The notes: generated by a model from the sequence alone, not told the origin. 58,463 nt of DNA from CAIXOZ01 sp046091285 (GCA_046091285.1 JBJTBH010000110.1:1-58463); one strand, 5' to 3'. Shown: positions 26,116 through 35,153, counted from the stretch's first letter. Translations and numbers: made by a program.

Positions 26116-27879
26116 TCATGGCCGGGCCCGGACGTTGGCACCGCCCTGGAACCAGGTGGTCATCAACGCCTTGACCATCGGAGCGGCGACGGTGCCGCCA
26201 TAACCACCGCTGTTCTCCCCGAAGGCCACGATCACCAGGGTCGGTCGACCGGCCGGGGCATAACCACCGAACCAGGCATGGTCAGGCCGTGGCGGATCCT
26301 CTCCGGTGCCGGTCTTACCAGCGACCGCCGGCAGGCTGGGGTCGTTGAGGATCTTGCCTGTTCCCTGGGTCACCACCTGGCGCAATCCCAGCCGCAGCAC
26401 CCGCAAGGTGACCGGTTTCAGACCGAGCCAGGTGCGGGGGGTGGAGCGCTCCACCAGGTGCGGGGTCACCAGCCAGCCGCCGTTGGCGACGGCGGCATAA
26501 AGACGCGCCATCTGAATCGGCGTCACCTGCAGGGCCCCCTGGCCGATGGCGGAGGTGATCGTATCCACGGGAGTCCAGGGTTCATTCAGAACCGCGCGTT
26601 TCCAGGCGGGATCACCCAGCAGACCGCTGGTTTCCTCATCCTTGAGCTCCAGGCCGGTGAGCGAGCCGTACCCCATGCGGCGCGCCGCTTTGAACAGCTC
26701 CTCAGGACCAACCTTCAGGCCCACCTGATAAAAAAAACTGTTGCTGCTCACGGCCAGGGCCTGCGGGAAGCCGATCGCCCCCTGGGAGCCGGCGTGATCG
26801 CCGTAGCAGAGGCCGGCATAACAGAAGGAATGCACCGTGGGCAGGGTGTCGTATTCGCCCATGCGGCCGGATTCCAGGCCAGCGATCGTGGTGACGAGCT
26901 TGAACGTGCTGGCAGGTGGGAACCCCTGGAAGGCCCGATTGAGCATCGGCGCCTCCGGCCGACTGAGATCGAACCACTGCTGGGTGGTGGGCCCATCCGA
27001 GAACACATTCGGATTGAAGGTCGGGCGACTGGCCAGGGCGCGGATGGCCCCGGTCTGGGGATCCATGGCCACGATCGCGCCCTTGCGAACACCATCGAGA
27101 GCACGCTCCGCAGCCAACTGCAGAGGCAGATCGAGCGTGAGACGCAGATCCTTACCGGCACGGGCCGCCTTCTCCCCCAGAACCTGCTGCACCTCACCGG
27201 CCGCATTGACTTCGAGCTGCTGACCACCCCATTCACCCCGGAGGGTGGACTCATAGACCCGCTCCACACCGATGCGGCCGATGCGATCACGGATGCGATA
27301 GCCACGGGTTTGAAGCGTGCTGTACTCCTCTTCCGTCAGCGAACTGGTGTAGCCCAGGACATGGGCGGCCAAGGAGCCATGGGGATAGAAGCGGAGCACA
27401 TCCAGGTCGACGGCAGCCCCGGGAAACTCGGCGGCCTGCTCACGGAAACGCAGCACCTGGATCGAACTGAGGGGGCCGGCCAGGGCGATCCGGTAGCCGG
27501 CTTCCGCCGCCTTGGACTGACGCTTCTGATCAAGAACAACCGGTGAGAGCCCAAGGAGGGAAGCGAGGCGATCCCGCAGGCTGGGCCACTGACCATCGCT
27601 GACTTCGCTGGACTGCAGGTAGAGCCAGTACGTGAGCCGGTTGGTGGCCAAAACCTCGCCGTGGCGATCGAGGATGCGACCCCGCACCGGATTGCGGGGA
27701 ATCAGCCGGATGCGGTTCTCATCCGCCCGCGCCCGATTCTCGGTGCCATGAATGATCTGCAGCCAGACCAGACGCGCAACCATCGCCGCGCTGACGATCA
27801 GCACAAAAGCCATCAGCTGCACGGGCTGCTGGCGCATGCCGGCGTGACGCTGACCTCGCCGGGTGCCGTGAGGCCCCAC
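26116..27879 (-). CDS. mrdA: Penicillin-binding protein 2 (peptidoglycan transpeptidase)
   Basis: PBP2 is a class B penicillin-binding protein that cross-links peptidoglycan during elongation, usually with RodA. The 587-residue protein has one N-terminal membrane segment (about 22-42), the dimerisation domain (RNPVRGRILDRHGEVLATN), and the transpeptidase motifs: S324-T-F-K327 in PPASTFK, S378-S-N380 and KTGTG in VAGKTGTGE. The start is GTG at 27879, 2 bp after the preceding gene ends; ATG at 27837 is an alternative. It is the last gene of the leftward cbiD-guaA cluster. rodA is not in the window. Confidence 0.93.
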   Translation of the reverse strand: MGPHGTRRGQRHAGMRQQPVQLMAFVLIVSAAMVARLVWLQIIHGTENRARADENRIRLIPRNPVRGRILDRHGEVLATNRLTYWLYLQSSEVSDGQWPSLRDRLASLLGLSPVVLDQKRQSKAAEAGYRIALAGPLSSIQVLRFREQAAEFPGAAVDLDVLRFYPHGSLAAHVLGYTSSLTEEEYSTLQTRGYRIRDRIGRIGVERVYESTLRGEWGGQQLEVNAAGEVQQVLGEKAARAGKDLRLTLDLPLQLAAERALDGVRKGAIVAMDPQTGAIRALASRPTFNPNVFSDGPTTQQWFDLSRPEAPMLNRAFQGFPPASTFKLVTTIAGLESGRMGEYDTLPTVHSFCYAGLCYGDHAGSQGAIGFPQALAVSSNSFFYQVGLKVGPEELFKAARRMGYGSLTGLELKDEETSGLLGDPAWKRAVLNEPWTPVDTITSAIGQGALQVTPIQMARLYAAVANGGWLVTPHLVERSTPRTWLGLKPVTLRVLRLGLRQVVTQGTGKILNDPSLPAVAGKTGTGEDPPRPDHAWFGGYAPAGRPTLVIVAFGENSGGYGGTVAAPMVKALMTTWFQGGANVRARP

Positions 27880-27881
27880 GA

Positions 27882-28247
27882 TCAGAGCTCCGCCAGACGC
27901 TGATCGAGCAGCAGCAGTCGGTGCTGAATCCGTTGAAGGGTCTCCTGAAGATCACGCAGCTCCATCTGGCCGTCGCTGCGCTCAACCTCCGTGGGCGCCG
28001 GACGCACAGCCACGGGCATCACCGGATTGCCAAGACCGGGTTGGACGCGATCGAGATTGTCGCGGACGCTGCGGGCCGCCTGGTCCCCTTCCTGACGCAA
28101 CTGAGAGAGGGGATCGTCGGTTTCGGTGAGGACCGCCACCAGATCCCTGACACCACCGCGACGGGCACGCTCAACCATCGCCATGCCGACGGGCAGGACA
28201 TCCTGCATCAGGGACAGCCGCAAGGTATCGAGAGGATCGGCGGCCAT
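27882..28247 (-). CDS. Conserved cyanobacterial hypothetical protein
   Basis: The 121-residue, mostly helical protein begins MAADPLDTLRLSLMQDVLPV. It has a central LVAVLTETDDPLSQLRQEG, then a Pro-rich linker and a C-terminal coiled-coil-like helix (MELRDLQETLQRIQHRLLLLDQRL, cut here). No function is known to me. The pattern resembles a family conserved in Synechococcus beside PBP2. ATG at 28247 is used; upstream residues look non-coding. It ends 2 bp before the PBP2 GTG, so translational coupling is likely. Confidence 0.72.
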   Translation of the reverse strand: MAADPLDTLRLSLMQDVLPVGMAMVERARRGGVRDLVAVLTETDDPLSQLRQEGDQAARSVRDNLDRVQPGLGNPVMPVAVRPAPTEVERSDGQMELRDLQETLQRIQHRLLLLDQRLAEL

Positions 28248-28282
28248 GAAGGCGATGCTGCGGGATACCAGTGTGCCCTGCC

Positions 28283-28909
28283 TCAGGGACGGTTGACGGA
28301 TCCGCCGGGAAGCACGATCGAAGCCCCGGGCTGGAGGGGACGGACGCAACGCTGAGTCCCCTGCCACCAGCCGATCGCAGCGGCCAGGACGAGCAAGGCC
28401 GAAAGCGGCACCACGGCCTGGCGGGTGGTGTCGAGAGCGAACCACTCAGACCAGGCACGCCAGCGACGTTCGCGATCAAAGCGGCGGCGCTCCCGTCGCT
28501 GCTCCTGCTCACGACGACGCAGGGAACGGGCCACCCAACGCTCGAAAGCCTGCTTCTTGGTGACCGCCATCTTGCGTTCCACCTCCAACAGCTGACCGGC
28601 GGTCAGCTCAGGGTTGAAGGTGCTGATCAGTTCCATCGTCTTGAGGAACATCTCAACGGCGCCGTCCTTGACAGTGACCGTGTCGGGGTCGAGCAGCTCC
28701 CACACCACCTCGGGATAGAAGCGAACCCGGTTGGCCTGGATCTGATCCTCCGGAAGCTGACCCGGCTGCCGCAGCCAGCGATCGGTGTTGGCGTCAAAGC
28801 GCCGCCAGTAAAGGAAAGGATTCAGGTAGACCGTCTTTCCGGCCAGCTGAATGCTGTCCTGCTGGAGGCGCCGCTGCAGCTGGAGGTCCTGAGCGTTGGC
28901 AGCCGTCAA
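28283..28909 (-). CDS. Conserved cyanobacterial membrane-anchored hypothetical protein
   Basis: The 208-residue protein has a conserved-looking N-terminal domain (TVYLNPFLYWRRFDANTDRW, then YPEVVWELLD), a strongly basic helix (RRREQEQRRERRRFDRERRW, about 128-148) and one C-terminal membrane segment (about 163-182). No function is known to me. It sits between guaA and the 121-residue gene on the same strand, 64 bp after guaA and 35 bp before the next start, so it is probably part of one transcript. Confidence 0.72.
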   Translation of the reverse strand: MTAANAQDLQLQRRLQQDSIQLAGKTVYLNPFLYWRRFDANTDRWLRQPGQLPEDQIQANRVRFYPEVVWELLDPDTVTVKDGAVEMFLKTMELISTFNPELTAGQLLEVERKMAVTKKQAFERWVARSLRRREQEQRRERRRFDRERRWRAWSEWFALDTTRQAVVPLSALLVLAAAIGWWQGTQRCVRPLQPGASIVLPGGSVNRP

Positions 28910-28973
28910 GGGTGGATGGTCGGGAGCCGATGGTACCGAACCTGAGCGCCGGCCACCAGCCCGGACCAGCCCC

Positions 28974-30569
28974 TCATTCCCACTCGATCGTGCCGGGGGG
29001 CTTGCTGGTGATGTCGAGGACCACCCGATTCACCCCCTTGACCTCATTGACGATGCGATTGGAGATCGTTTCCAGCAGGTCATAGGGCAAGCGGGACCAA
29101 TCGGCCGTCATGCCATCTTCCGAAGAGACACAACGCAGGACGATCGGGAAGGCATAGGTGCGCTTGTCTCCCATCACACCGACACTGCGGACGGGCAGAA
29201 GCACAGCGAAGGCCTGCCAGATCTCGTTGTAGAGACCAGCCAGCTTCACCTCCTCGCGCACAATCAGATCGGCATCGCGAAGGATGTCGAGCTTCTCGTC
29301 GGTGACCTCGCCAAGAATGCGAATCGCCAGGCCAGGCCCGGGGAAGGGATGACGACCGACGATCTCCTGGGGCAGCCCGAGACTGCGGCCGACCTTGCGC
29401 ACCTCGTCCTTGAACAGGCGCCGCAGGGGTTCGACCAGCTTGAACTGCAGATCCTTGGGCAGACCGCCGACATTGTGATGACTCTTGATCTTCACCGCCA
29501 CCCGCTCCCCGGTCTTGGGATCGATGTTGGTGCCGGCACTTTCGATCACATCCGGATAGAGCGTGCCCTGGGCGAGGTAATCAAACGGCCCGAGTCGGCG
29601 ACTTTCCTCTTCGAAAACGCGGATGAATTCCGTACCGATCAGCTTGCGCTTCTCCTCAGGATCGGAAACACCGGAAAGCTTGGAGATGAAACGCTCCCTG
29701 GCATTGATGTACTCGACGTTGATATGGAAGCGTCGATCAAAGAATTCAACCAGAAATTCAGGCTCCCCTTTGCGCATGAAGCCCTGGTCAATGAACATGC
29801 AGGTGAGCTGATCACCGATCGCCTTGTGAAGCAGAAAGGCCAGCGTGGAGGAATCCACACCGCCAGAGAGCGCCAGCAACACACGTTTATCACCCACCTG
29901 TCGACGCACATCAGCGACAGCTTCGTCAATGAAGGCATCGGTGGTCCAATCCGGATCACAACCACAGATGTGATAAACGAAGTTGCGAATCAAAGCCATG
30001 CCGAAGGTGGAATGAACCACCTCGGGATGAAACTGAACCCCGTAAAGACGACGACTGTGATCGGCCACCGCCGCCTCAGGGGTGTTGTCGGTATGAGCCA
30101 GGCGCACGAAACCTTCCGGCAGCCGCTCCACGGAATCGCCGTGGCTCATCCACATCGTCGAACCGTTTTCGACATTCGTGAGCAGATCGGTCGGATCATC
30201 CACATGCAGCGGCGCCTTCCCGTACTCGGCGCGGCCGGCGGCGACCACGGAACCACCCAGCTGCTGCACCATCAACTGCATGCCGTAACAGACCCCGAGC
30301 ACCGGAATCCCCAGCGACCAGATGGCGGGATCGCAGGCGGGGGCATGCTCGGCATAGACCGAACTGGGGCCACCGCTGAGGATGATGCCCCTGGGATTGA
30401 TGCGGCGCAGCTCATCGGCGCTGGTGCTGTAGCCCATCACCAACGAATAGACCTCGGTTTCCCTGACCCGCCGGGCGATCAACTCGGAATACTGAGAGCC
30501 GAAGTCCAGAATCACAATCGCCGGATGGCGACCGGTTTCCGGAGACTGGGGAAAAGTCACGTCAGTCAT
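28974..30569 (-). CDS. guaA: GMP synthase (glutamine-hydrolysing)
   Basis: GuaA aminates XMP to GMP. The 531-residue protein has the class I amidotransferase nucleophile C94 in GVCYGMQ, the HPE of the triad at 181-183, the ATP pyrophosphatase loop SGGVDSS at 235-241, and the C-terminal dimerisation domain ending SKPPGTIEWE. Length and motifs are standard. It lies downstream of cbiD in a leftward run. Confidence 0.97.
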   Translation of the reverse strand: MTDVTFPQSPETGRHPAIVILDFGSQYSELIARRVRETEVYSLVMGYSTSADELRRINPRGIILSGGPSSVYAEHAPACDPAIWSLGIPVLGVCYGMQLMVQQLGGSVVAAGRAEYGKAPLHVDDPTDLLTNVENGSTMWMSHGDSVERLPEGFVRLAHTDNTPEAAVADHSRRLYGVQFHPEVVHSTFGMALIRNFVYHICGCDPDWTTDAFIDEAVADVRRQVGDKRVLLALSGGVDSSTLAFLLHKAIGDQLTCMFIDQGFMRKGEPEFLVEFFDRRFHINVEYINARERFISKLSGVSDPEEKRKLIGTEFIRVFEEESRRLGPFDYLAQGTLYPDVIESAGTNIDPKTGERVAVKIKSHHNVGGLPKDLQFKLVEPLRRLFKDEVRKVGRSLGLPQEIVGRHPFPGPGLAIRILGEVTDEKLDILRDADLIVREEVKLAGLYNEIWQAFAVLLPVRSVGVMGDKRTYAFPIVLRCVSSEDGMTADWSRLPYDLLETISNRIVNEVKGVNRVVLDITSKPPGTIEWE

Positions 30570-30651
30570 GGGGCAAGGGAAGAGCAGGTGACAGCCACCG
30601 TGTCAACCGGGGCAGCCGTCCGCCCGCTGACAGCTGGAACAACCCTACGGC

Positions 30652-31794
30652 TCACCCCGCCTGCCGCCTGAAGGCACCCCATTGCCCGGATCCCAGAGGC
30701 CCGCAGGCCCGCACCGTCCTCGAGCGATCGAAAAGCACCGCCCCCACCTGCAGGCCCTGCTGGCCATGGCGGGCAAGGTAGGCCCGGCAGCGGGTCTCGA
30801 TCGCCGTGGCCACCCGCAGCCGCAGGCGGGCCGCCAGCTCGGGGTCATCAGCCTCCAGACCCGTGAGCGCCTCCTCCACCGTGGCCGCCGCATGGAGACG
30901 CTGTAGGGCAGCACCGCTGAGCCCCTCAAGCGCTGCCAGGGCTGTGAGCACCTCAGCGCGACCATCGGCCAGATGATGGTGGGTGTGAAAGATGCCACCG
31001 GCGAGCTTGAGGAGCTTGCCCTGGTAGCCGAAAAGCAGCAGCCGCCGCACGCCGGCAGCGGCAGCGGCCACCAGCACCGGCCCGATCCAGTGGCCCACCT
31101 TGAGCAGCCGCTCGACGGGAACCCCCAGGGTGGGTGCCAGATCGAGACCGTTCTCGCCGATCACCAACACCAGATCACCGTCAAAACCAGGGTGACGACA
31201 ACGCTCTGCCAGGGTCTGCAGACAGGCCTCCAGCTGCTCCGGCGCTGCACTGCTCTTCACCATCGCCTGGGTGCCGATCAGGGCAAGACCCTCCACCACC
31301 CCGAAGGCGGCATTGCTGGTCCGTTCCGCCAGACGGCGACCGCTCGGAAGAATCAGCCGCAACGTCAGCCTTTCGCCCTCGGGCACCAATGGGCGGAGAT
31401 TCCTTTCCAGCAGCTGGCGGGCGTAGGCCGACACACAGAGCTCCCCGGTGGCGGCGTGGATGCCGGCACCTTCACCGGCCAGGAGCTGAAGCCAGTCACC
31501 ATCCGGATCGGTGGCAGCACCCCAGCTGGCCTCCACCCAGACGACCAGGCCGCGGGTGAGATCCAGACCCGGCCCGGGCTCACAGCGGGCCACCGCCAGG
31601 GCCCGTCCCTCCCCGAGCGGCGCTGCCGCCACTACCGGAATCGGGGACGGCGAGTCTTCAGGGGCCTGGAGGTCGAGCTGAAGCGGCTGTTCGGCGGAGA
31701 AGGGTTTCCCCTGCAGGGCGATCACGGCCGCGCGGGCGGCTGCCGCCACCCACACCGGCAGGGTGTAGCCCTGGATCTCGGAGACGTCAGCCAT
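30652..31794 (-). CDS. cbiD: Cobalt-precorrin-5B C(1)-methyltransferase
   Basis: CbiD methylates C1 of the corrin ring in the early-cobalt-insertion (anaerobic) route to cobalamin or pseudocobalamin. The 380-residue protein is the cyanobacterial type: an N-terminal GYTLPVWVAAAARAAVIAL, SNAAFGVVEGLALIGT in the middle and LLLFGYQGKLLKLAGGIFHTHHH (cut here) in the C-terminal half. ATG at 31794 is used; the frame extends upstream to 31956 but only with residues unlike CbiD. No cobalamin riboswitch is visible before it. It overlooks the divergent aminotransferase gene 100 bp away. Confidence 0.9.
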   Translation of the reverse strand: MADVSEIQGYTLPVWVAAAARAAVIALQGKPFSAEQPLQLDLQAPEDSPSPIPVVAAAPLGEGRALAVARCEPGPGLDLTRGLVVWVEASWGAATDPDGDWLQLLAGEGAGIHAATGELCVSAYARQLLERNLRPLVPEGERLTLRLILPSGRRLAERTSNAAFGVVEGLALIGTQAMVKSSAAPEQLEACLQTLAERCRHPGFDGDLVLVIGENGLDLAPTLGVPVERLLKVGHWIGPVLVAAAAAGVRRLLLFGYQGKLLKLAGGIFHTHHHLADGRAEVLTALAALEGLSGAALQRLHAAATVEEALTGLEADDPELAARLRLRVATAIETRCRAYLARHGQQGLQVGAVLFDRSRTVRACGPLGSGQWGAFRRQAG

Positions 31795-31830
31795 GCTCAC
31801 CGCCGCCGGCCGGGAGCCGGGACTGGATCG

Positions 31831-31845
31831 ACCATTTTTTATGGT
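31831..31845. promoter_or_regulatory. Short palindrome between cbiD and the aminotransferase gene
   Basis: ACCAT (31831-31835), five T, then ATGGT (31841-31845) form an AT-rich inverted repeat at the centre of the 100-bp divergent gap. It may be an operator or part of either promoter. This is seen only as a pattern. Confidence 0.2.
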
Positions 31846-31894
31846 GGTGGATTGGCCGTTCCCGGCGACCGCCCCTCGCCATCCCGTACTCCCC

Positions 31895-33046
31895 ATGCAG
31901 GACAAGCTCACTCTGATGATCCCCGGCCCGACCCCAGTGCCGGAAACCGTCCTCAAGGCGATGGGCCGTCATCCGATCGGCCACCGGAGCGCCGATTTCC
32001 AGGCGATCGTCAAACGCACCACAGAACAGCTGCGCTGGCTGCACCAGACCAGCAGCACCGTCCTGGCGATGGCCGGCAGCGGCACCTCAGCGATGGAGGC
32101 CGGCATCATCAACGTCCTCAGCAAGGGCGACACGGTGCTCTGCGGGGACAACGGCAAGTTCGGTGAGCGCTGGGTGAAGGTGGCGCAGGCCTACGGGCTG
32201 AACGTGCAAGTGATCAAGGCGGAGTGGGGCCAGCCGCTGGATCCTGAGGCCTTCCGTGCCGCCCTGGAGGCTGATACGGACAAGGCGATCAAGGCCGTGA
32301 TCCTCACCCACTCCGAGACCTCCACCGGGGTGATCAACGACCTGCAGACGATCGCCGCCCATGTGAAGGCCCATGGCACGGCCCTGACGATCGCCGACTG
32401 CGTCACCAGCCTGGGCGCCTGCAATGTGCCGATGGACGCCTGGGGCCTCGATGTGGTGGGCTCCGGATCCCAGAAGGGCTACATGATGCCCCCGGGTCTG
32501 GGCTTCGTGGCGATGAGCGATCGCGCCTGGGAGACCTACGGCCGCTCCGATCTGCCGAAGTTCTATCTGGATCTTGGCAAGTACAGGAAATCAGCCGCCC
32601 AGGACAGCAATCCGTTCACGCCCCCGGTGAACCTCTACTTCGCCCTGGAGGCGGCCCTGGAGATGATGCAGGCCGAAGGCCTGGAGGCCATCTTCGCCCG
32701 TCATGATCGCCACCGCCGCGCCACGCAGGCGGCGATGAAGGCGATGGGCCTGCCGCTCTATGCAGCGGAAGGTTACGGCAGCCCGGCGATCACCGCCGTC
32801 GCACCTGAGGGCATCGATGCCGAGAGCCTGCGCAAGGAGGTGAAGAACCGCTTCGACATCCTGCTGGCCGGCGGCCAGGATCATCTCAAGGGCAAGGTGT
32901 TCCGCATCGGTCATCTCGGCTTCGTGGCCGATCGCGATGTGCTCACGGCCGTGGCTGCCATCGAGGCCACCCTGCAGGCCCTGGGCCTGAACAATGGCAG
33001 CACCGGGGCTGGCGTCGCCGCTGCCGCCCTCGAACTGGCCCGCTGA
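31895..33046 (+). CDS. Class V aminotransferase (alanine/serine-glyoxylate aminotransferase type)
   Basis: The 383-residue PLP enzyme has IPGPTPVPETVL at the N-terminus, GSGTSAMEAG near 61-70, HSETSTG near 139-145 and the PLP lysine K194 in GSGSQKGYMMPPG. This places it with alanine-glyoxylate/serine-glyoxylate aminotransferases, important for glycine and serine in photorespiration. Similar cyanobacterial proteins have been mislabelled soluble hydrogenase small subunit. The amino donor cannot be read from sequence. ATG at 31895 is used because the conserved LTLMIPGPT follows immediately. Confidence 0.88.
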   Translation: MQDKLTLMIPGPTPVPETVLKAMGRHPIGHRSADFQAIVKRTTEQLRWLHQTSSTVLAMAGSGTSAMEAGIINVLSKGDTVLCGDNGKFGERWVKVAQAYGLNVQVIKAEWGQPLDPEAFRAALEADTDKAIKAVILTHSETSTGVINDLQTIAAHVKAHGTALTIADCVTSLGACNVPMDAWGLDVVGSGSQKGYMMPPGLGFVAMSDRAWETYGRSDLPKFYLDLGKYRKSAAQDSNPFTPPVNLYFALEAALEMMQAEGLEAIFARHDRHRRATQAAMKAMGLPLYAAEGYGSPAITAVAPEGIDAESLRKEVKNRFDILLAGGQDHLKGKVFRIGHLGFVADRDVLTAVAAIEATLQALGLNNGSTGAGVAAAALELAR

Positions 33047-33085
33047 TCCAGTGATCTGCAAGGGGCACCACAATCCGGCGCCCCT

Positions 33086-33094
33086 TGCTACACT
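33086..33094 (+). promoter_or_regulatory. Promoter element of tRNA-Gly
   Basis: TG at 33086-33087 then TACACT at 33089-33094 form an extended -10 box 8 bp before the mature 5' end of the tRNA. This spacing fits a very short leader. Confidence 0.5.
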
Positions 33095-33102
33095 AAAAAC
33101 GT

Positions 33103-33174
33103 GCGGATGTAATTCAGTGGTAGAATGTCAGCTTCCCAAGCTGAACGTCGCCGGTTCGAGCCCGGTCATCCGCT
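33103..33174 (+). tRNA. tRNA-Gly (anticodon CCC)
   Basis: A full cloverleaf can be drawn. The acceptor GCGGATG pairs with CATCCGC, the D stem is ATTC/GAAT, and the anticodon stem TCAGC/GCTGA encloses the loop TTCCCAA with anticodon CCC. The T arm contains GGTTCGAGCCC. The discriminator is T and the CCA end is not encoded. It reads GGG glycine codons. Confidence 0.95.
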
Positions 33175-33828
33175 TTCCATTCAGAGCTGACAGCGAATAA
33201 TCATCGATTGATCAGTTTTCCTGAAATTCAAGCAAGACAGCCTTCATAGCCGCCTTAAGTACACAGCGTGGCCTTCAGTGCACTGTGCTTTCGGACCTTC
33301 TGATCTGCCAGGATCACGGGCGCATCAGAGGCCCGAAGTGGTGGCCGCGGCGATCGGGCACACCACCCACATCCACCACGCGGCCTCTAACCCTCGAGGC
33401 CGTTGAGACTGGGATGCAACAGGCAGTCCGCTTCCTGCCAGGAGCACTGAAGAATCAGCTCAAAACCCGGCGCTTCTGGCCGATCAACAACAGGCTGATC
33501 CTGCCAGGATCGATGCTGGCGCAAGTCTCTGAGCAGCGAATCAAAGATCATGGATCCCTGCATCACATCGTGATTGCTTCCTCTCATGGTGCGATTCCAC
33601 CCGTGCCGGTTCCCTTCGATTCAGGGCCTGAACTCCTTGGCCCCACCTTGAAGGCATGGCGTCAGGCGTGGAGTGCACGGCTTGGGGGATCCCATCATGA
33701 AGGGATCGAGGCCTGAGGAAAGATGACACCCATGGACGACGTGGGTCTGCAACCTGCGGTGCAGTTGGATCATCCTGTCAAGGCCGACCAACACTCCCAC
33801 AGCGCCGGCCATGCCATCGGACCCGTTG
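33175..33828. other. Gene-poor stretch after tRNA-Gly
   Basis: About 650 bp show no gene I can support firmly and are less GC-rich than neighbours. Several short frames overlap on both strands. The best is on the minus strand at 33387-33551 and is listed separately. No integrase or attachment-site repeat of the tRNA 3' end is visible. Confidence 0.5.
33387..33551 (-). CDS. Possible 54-residue hypothetical protein
   Basis: The frame from ATG at 33551 (MIFDSLLRDLRQHRSWQDQP) to a stop at 33387 has protein-like composition, with an acidic/hydrophobic C-terminal half (FELILQCSWQEADCLL). A longer frame on the opposite strand (33285-33716) overlaps it and has less natural composition. No family is recognised. 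Confidence 0.3.
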   Translation of the reverse strand: MIFDSLLRDLRQHRSWQDQPVVDRPEAPGFELILQCSWQEADCLLHPSLNGLEG

Positions 33829-34098
33829 TCAGGTGCGTGGCTTGATCAGCTGCAGCACCTGGGGTCCGACGCTGCCGGCGCGACGTTCACAATCAAGCGC
33901 CGCGAGGATTTTCTGAGCCGAACGTTCGATGTCGCCATCTTCGGCCGCCTGCCGGGCCTCAGCATCCAGTTGGCGTGCGCGGGCCTGCCATTCGGTGCGA
34001 TCCACCGCCGGGCGGACCTCCGGGATCACCGGTCGACGCGACGGTGCAGCCTGAGACACAGGCTTCAGAGACGATTGACGAAAAGCGGTGAGGACCAT
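33829..34098 (-). CDS. Small hypothetical protein
   Basis: The 89-residue product from ATG at 34098 begins MVLTAFRQSSLKPVSQAAPS. It continues into a charged helical region (TEWQARARQLDAEARQAAED, then IERSAQKILAALDCERRAG), which suggests a helical-hairpin or TPR-like fold. No function is known. The open frame extends upstream to 34317, but those residues look non-coding. Confidence 0.6.
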   Translation of the reverse strand: MVLTAFRQSSLKPVSQAAPSRRPVIPEVRPAVDRTEWQARARQLDAEARQAAEDGDIERSAQKILAALDCERRAGSVGPQVLQLIKPRT

Positions 34099-34166
34099 GG
34101 AGAAGAAAGGAACGGGGTCCGGAGCGAGGTCGGTGGCAACGTCCACCCGATGCAAGGCCAACAGAG

Positions 34167-34373
34167 TCAGACCGTGGGACAACGGGATGTCCGTTGCAGC
34201 GGTGAGATCTGATCGCCCGGAAGCATGAGGAACACAACAGGCCAGCCAGATCCTCGATGAAGACAATGGGCCGGGAGCTGTGGATCCTGCAACCGCATCC
34301 GAGCGATTTCCAGGCATGCAGGCAGACGTTCAAGCCATTGACACCAATCCAGTCGATGCAGGCATGACACCAA
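34167..34373 (-). CDS. Possible 68-residue hypothetical protein
   Basis: The frame encodes a Leu/Cys/Trp-containing product (MVSCLHRLDWCQWLERLPAC...) of plausible composition. It overlaps the next candidate upstream (34330-34542) by 44 bp, so at most one of the two is likely to be a full gene. No family is recognised. Confidence 0.3.
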   Translation of the reverse strand: MVSCLHRLDWCQWLERLPACLEIARMRLQDPQLPAHCLHRGSGWPVVFLMLPGDQISPLQRTSRCPTV

Positions 34374-34542
34374 TCAAAGCAATCGGAGTCGCTGATAGCA
34401 CGTTAATGCCATCAACCCTAACGCAACCATGAACGGCATCATCGACAACACCTTCCACACACAAGATGGCGCTGTGATCAGGCGAACCAATCAGCAGCAG
34501 ATCTGACCACCCCGACCGGCCCTCAGGCCAGCCGCCTCTCAT
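34330..34542 (-). CDS. Possible 70-residue hypothetical protein
   Basis: The ATG at 34542 overlaps the stop of the 84-residue gene upstream as ATGA, which favours translation by coupling. The product (MRGGWPEGRSGWSDLLLIGS...) has a hydrophobic C-terminal half. No family is recognised. Confidence 0.3.
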   Translation of the reverse strand: MRGGWPEGRSGWSDLLLIGSPDHSAILCVEGVVDDAVHGCVRVDGINVLSATPIALIGVMPASTGLVSMA

Positions 34543-34793
34543 GTTCCAGGCTCCTCACGGTTGCCACCAAGCGCATCGATGGCCGCCCGACAGACGGCAG
34601 CTCGCTCCTGATCACCGCGGGTGATCGCCACCGCAAGGGCGAATTCCAGCTTCTCGAGCTCATGACTGGCCTCCTCGGAACTGCGGACACAGGGCCGCAG
34701 AAGCTGGGGGCGACTGCCGGTCGGCAGCGCTCCCCGGGACACGGCAGCGCTCGAGACCGACGGAGATGGAGGCTTGGCGTTGGAGTGGGCCAT
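34539..34793 (-). CDS. Small hypothetical protein
   Basis: The 84-residue product has a Ser/Pro-rich, probably disordered N-terminus. A helical C-terminal half follows (ASHELEKLEFALAVAITRGD, then ERAAVCRAAIDALGG) that looks conserved in character. No function is known. The gene is leftward, 39 bp downstream of the 106-residue gene. Confidence 0.6.
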   Translation of the reverse strand: MAHSNAKPPSPSVSSAAVSRGALPTGSRPQLLRPCVRSSEEASHELEKLEFALAVAITRGDQERAAVCRAAIDALGGNREEPGT

Positions 34794-34832
34794 GGCTGGC
34801 TTTCTTTTCAGTTTGGCAGACCCAAACCAATT

Positions 34833-35153
34833 TCAGTCAACCTGATGGTATTGAGACGACAAGGCGTTGGCATCCTCTGACGGCTCACCGGAACTCTGAG
34901 CCGTGCCGGCTCCCTCCGCACGGACTCCCGGCTCGCTGGTCTCCAGCAGGCTGCGGCAGTCGTTGAGCAGGCGCTCGACCGACTCCAGATTGTCGAGCTC
35001 CCGGGGATCCACCCGACCAGCCACCTGGGCCTGCAGCTCAAGCGCACCCAGCCGCTGCTCCAGCCTCACCAACCGCTGCGACAGGGCCGTCACCGTCTGG
35101 GCGAGATCCTCAGCCGTGCGTGTGATCCGGAAGGAGACGGATTCGGAAGCCAT
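34833..35153 (-). CDS. Conserved hypothetical coiled-coil protein
   Basis: The 106-residue product begins MASESVSFRITRTAEDLAQT and carries a heptad-like helix (VTALSQRLVRLEQRLGALEL, about 21-40). A second acidic helix (LDNLESVERLLNDCRSLL) and a Gly/Ser-rich tail follow. It resembles small cyanobacterial coiled-coil proteins of unknown function. Start and stop are clear and no better frame overlaps. Confidence 0.68.
   Translation of the reverse strand: MASESVSFRITRTAEDLAQTVTALSQRLVRLEQRLGALELQAQVAGRVDPRELDNLESVERLLNDCRSLLETSEPGVRAEGAGTAQSSGEPSEDANALSSQYHQVD

Noticed and set aside
26065..27546. Plus-strand open frame opposite the PBP2 gene
   Set aside because: Antisense shadow; PBP2 motifs on the other strand are complete.
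28896..30671. Plus-strand open frame of 591 residues opposite guaA
   Set aside because: It is the antisense shadow of guaA and has no recognisable domain.
31795..31894. Possible cobalamin riboswitch near cbiD
   Set aside because: The gap is only 100 bp and lacks a B12-box-like sequence.
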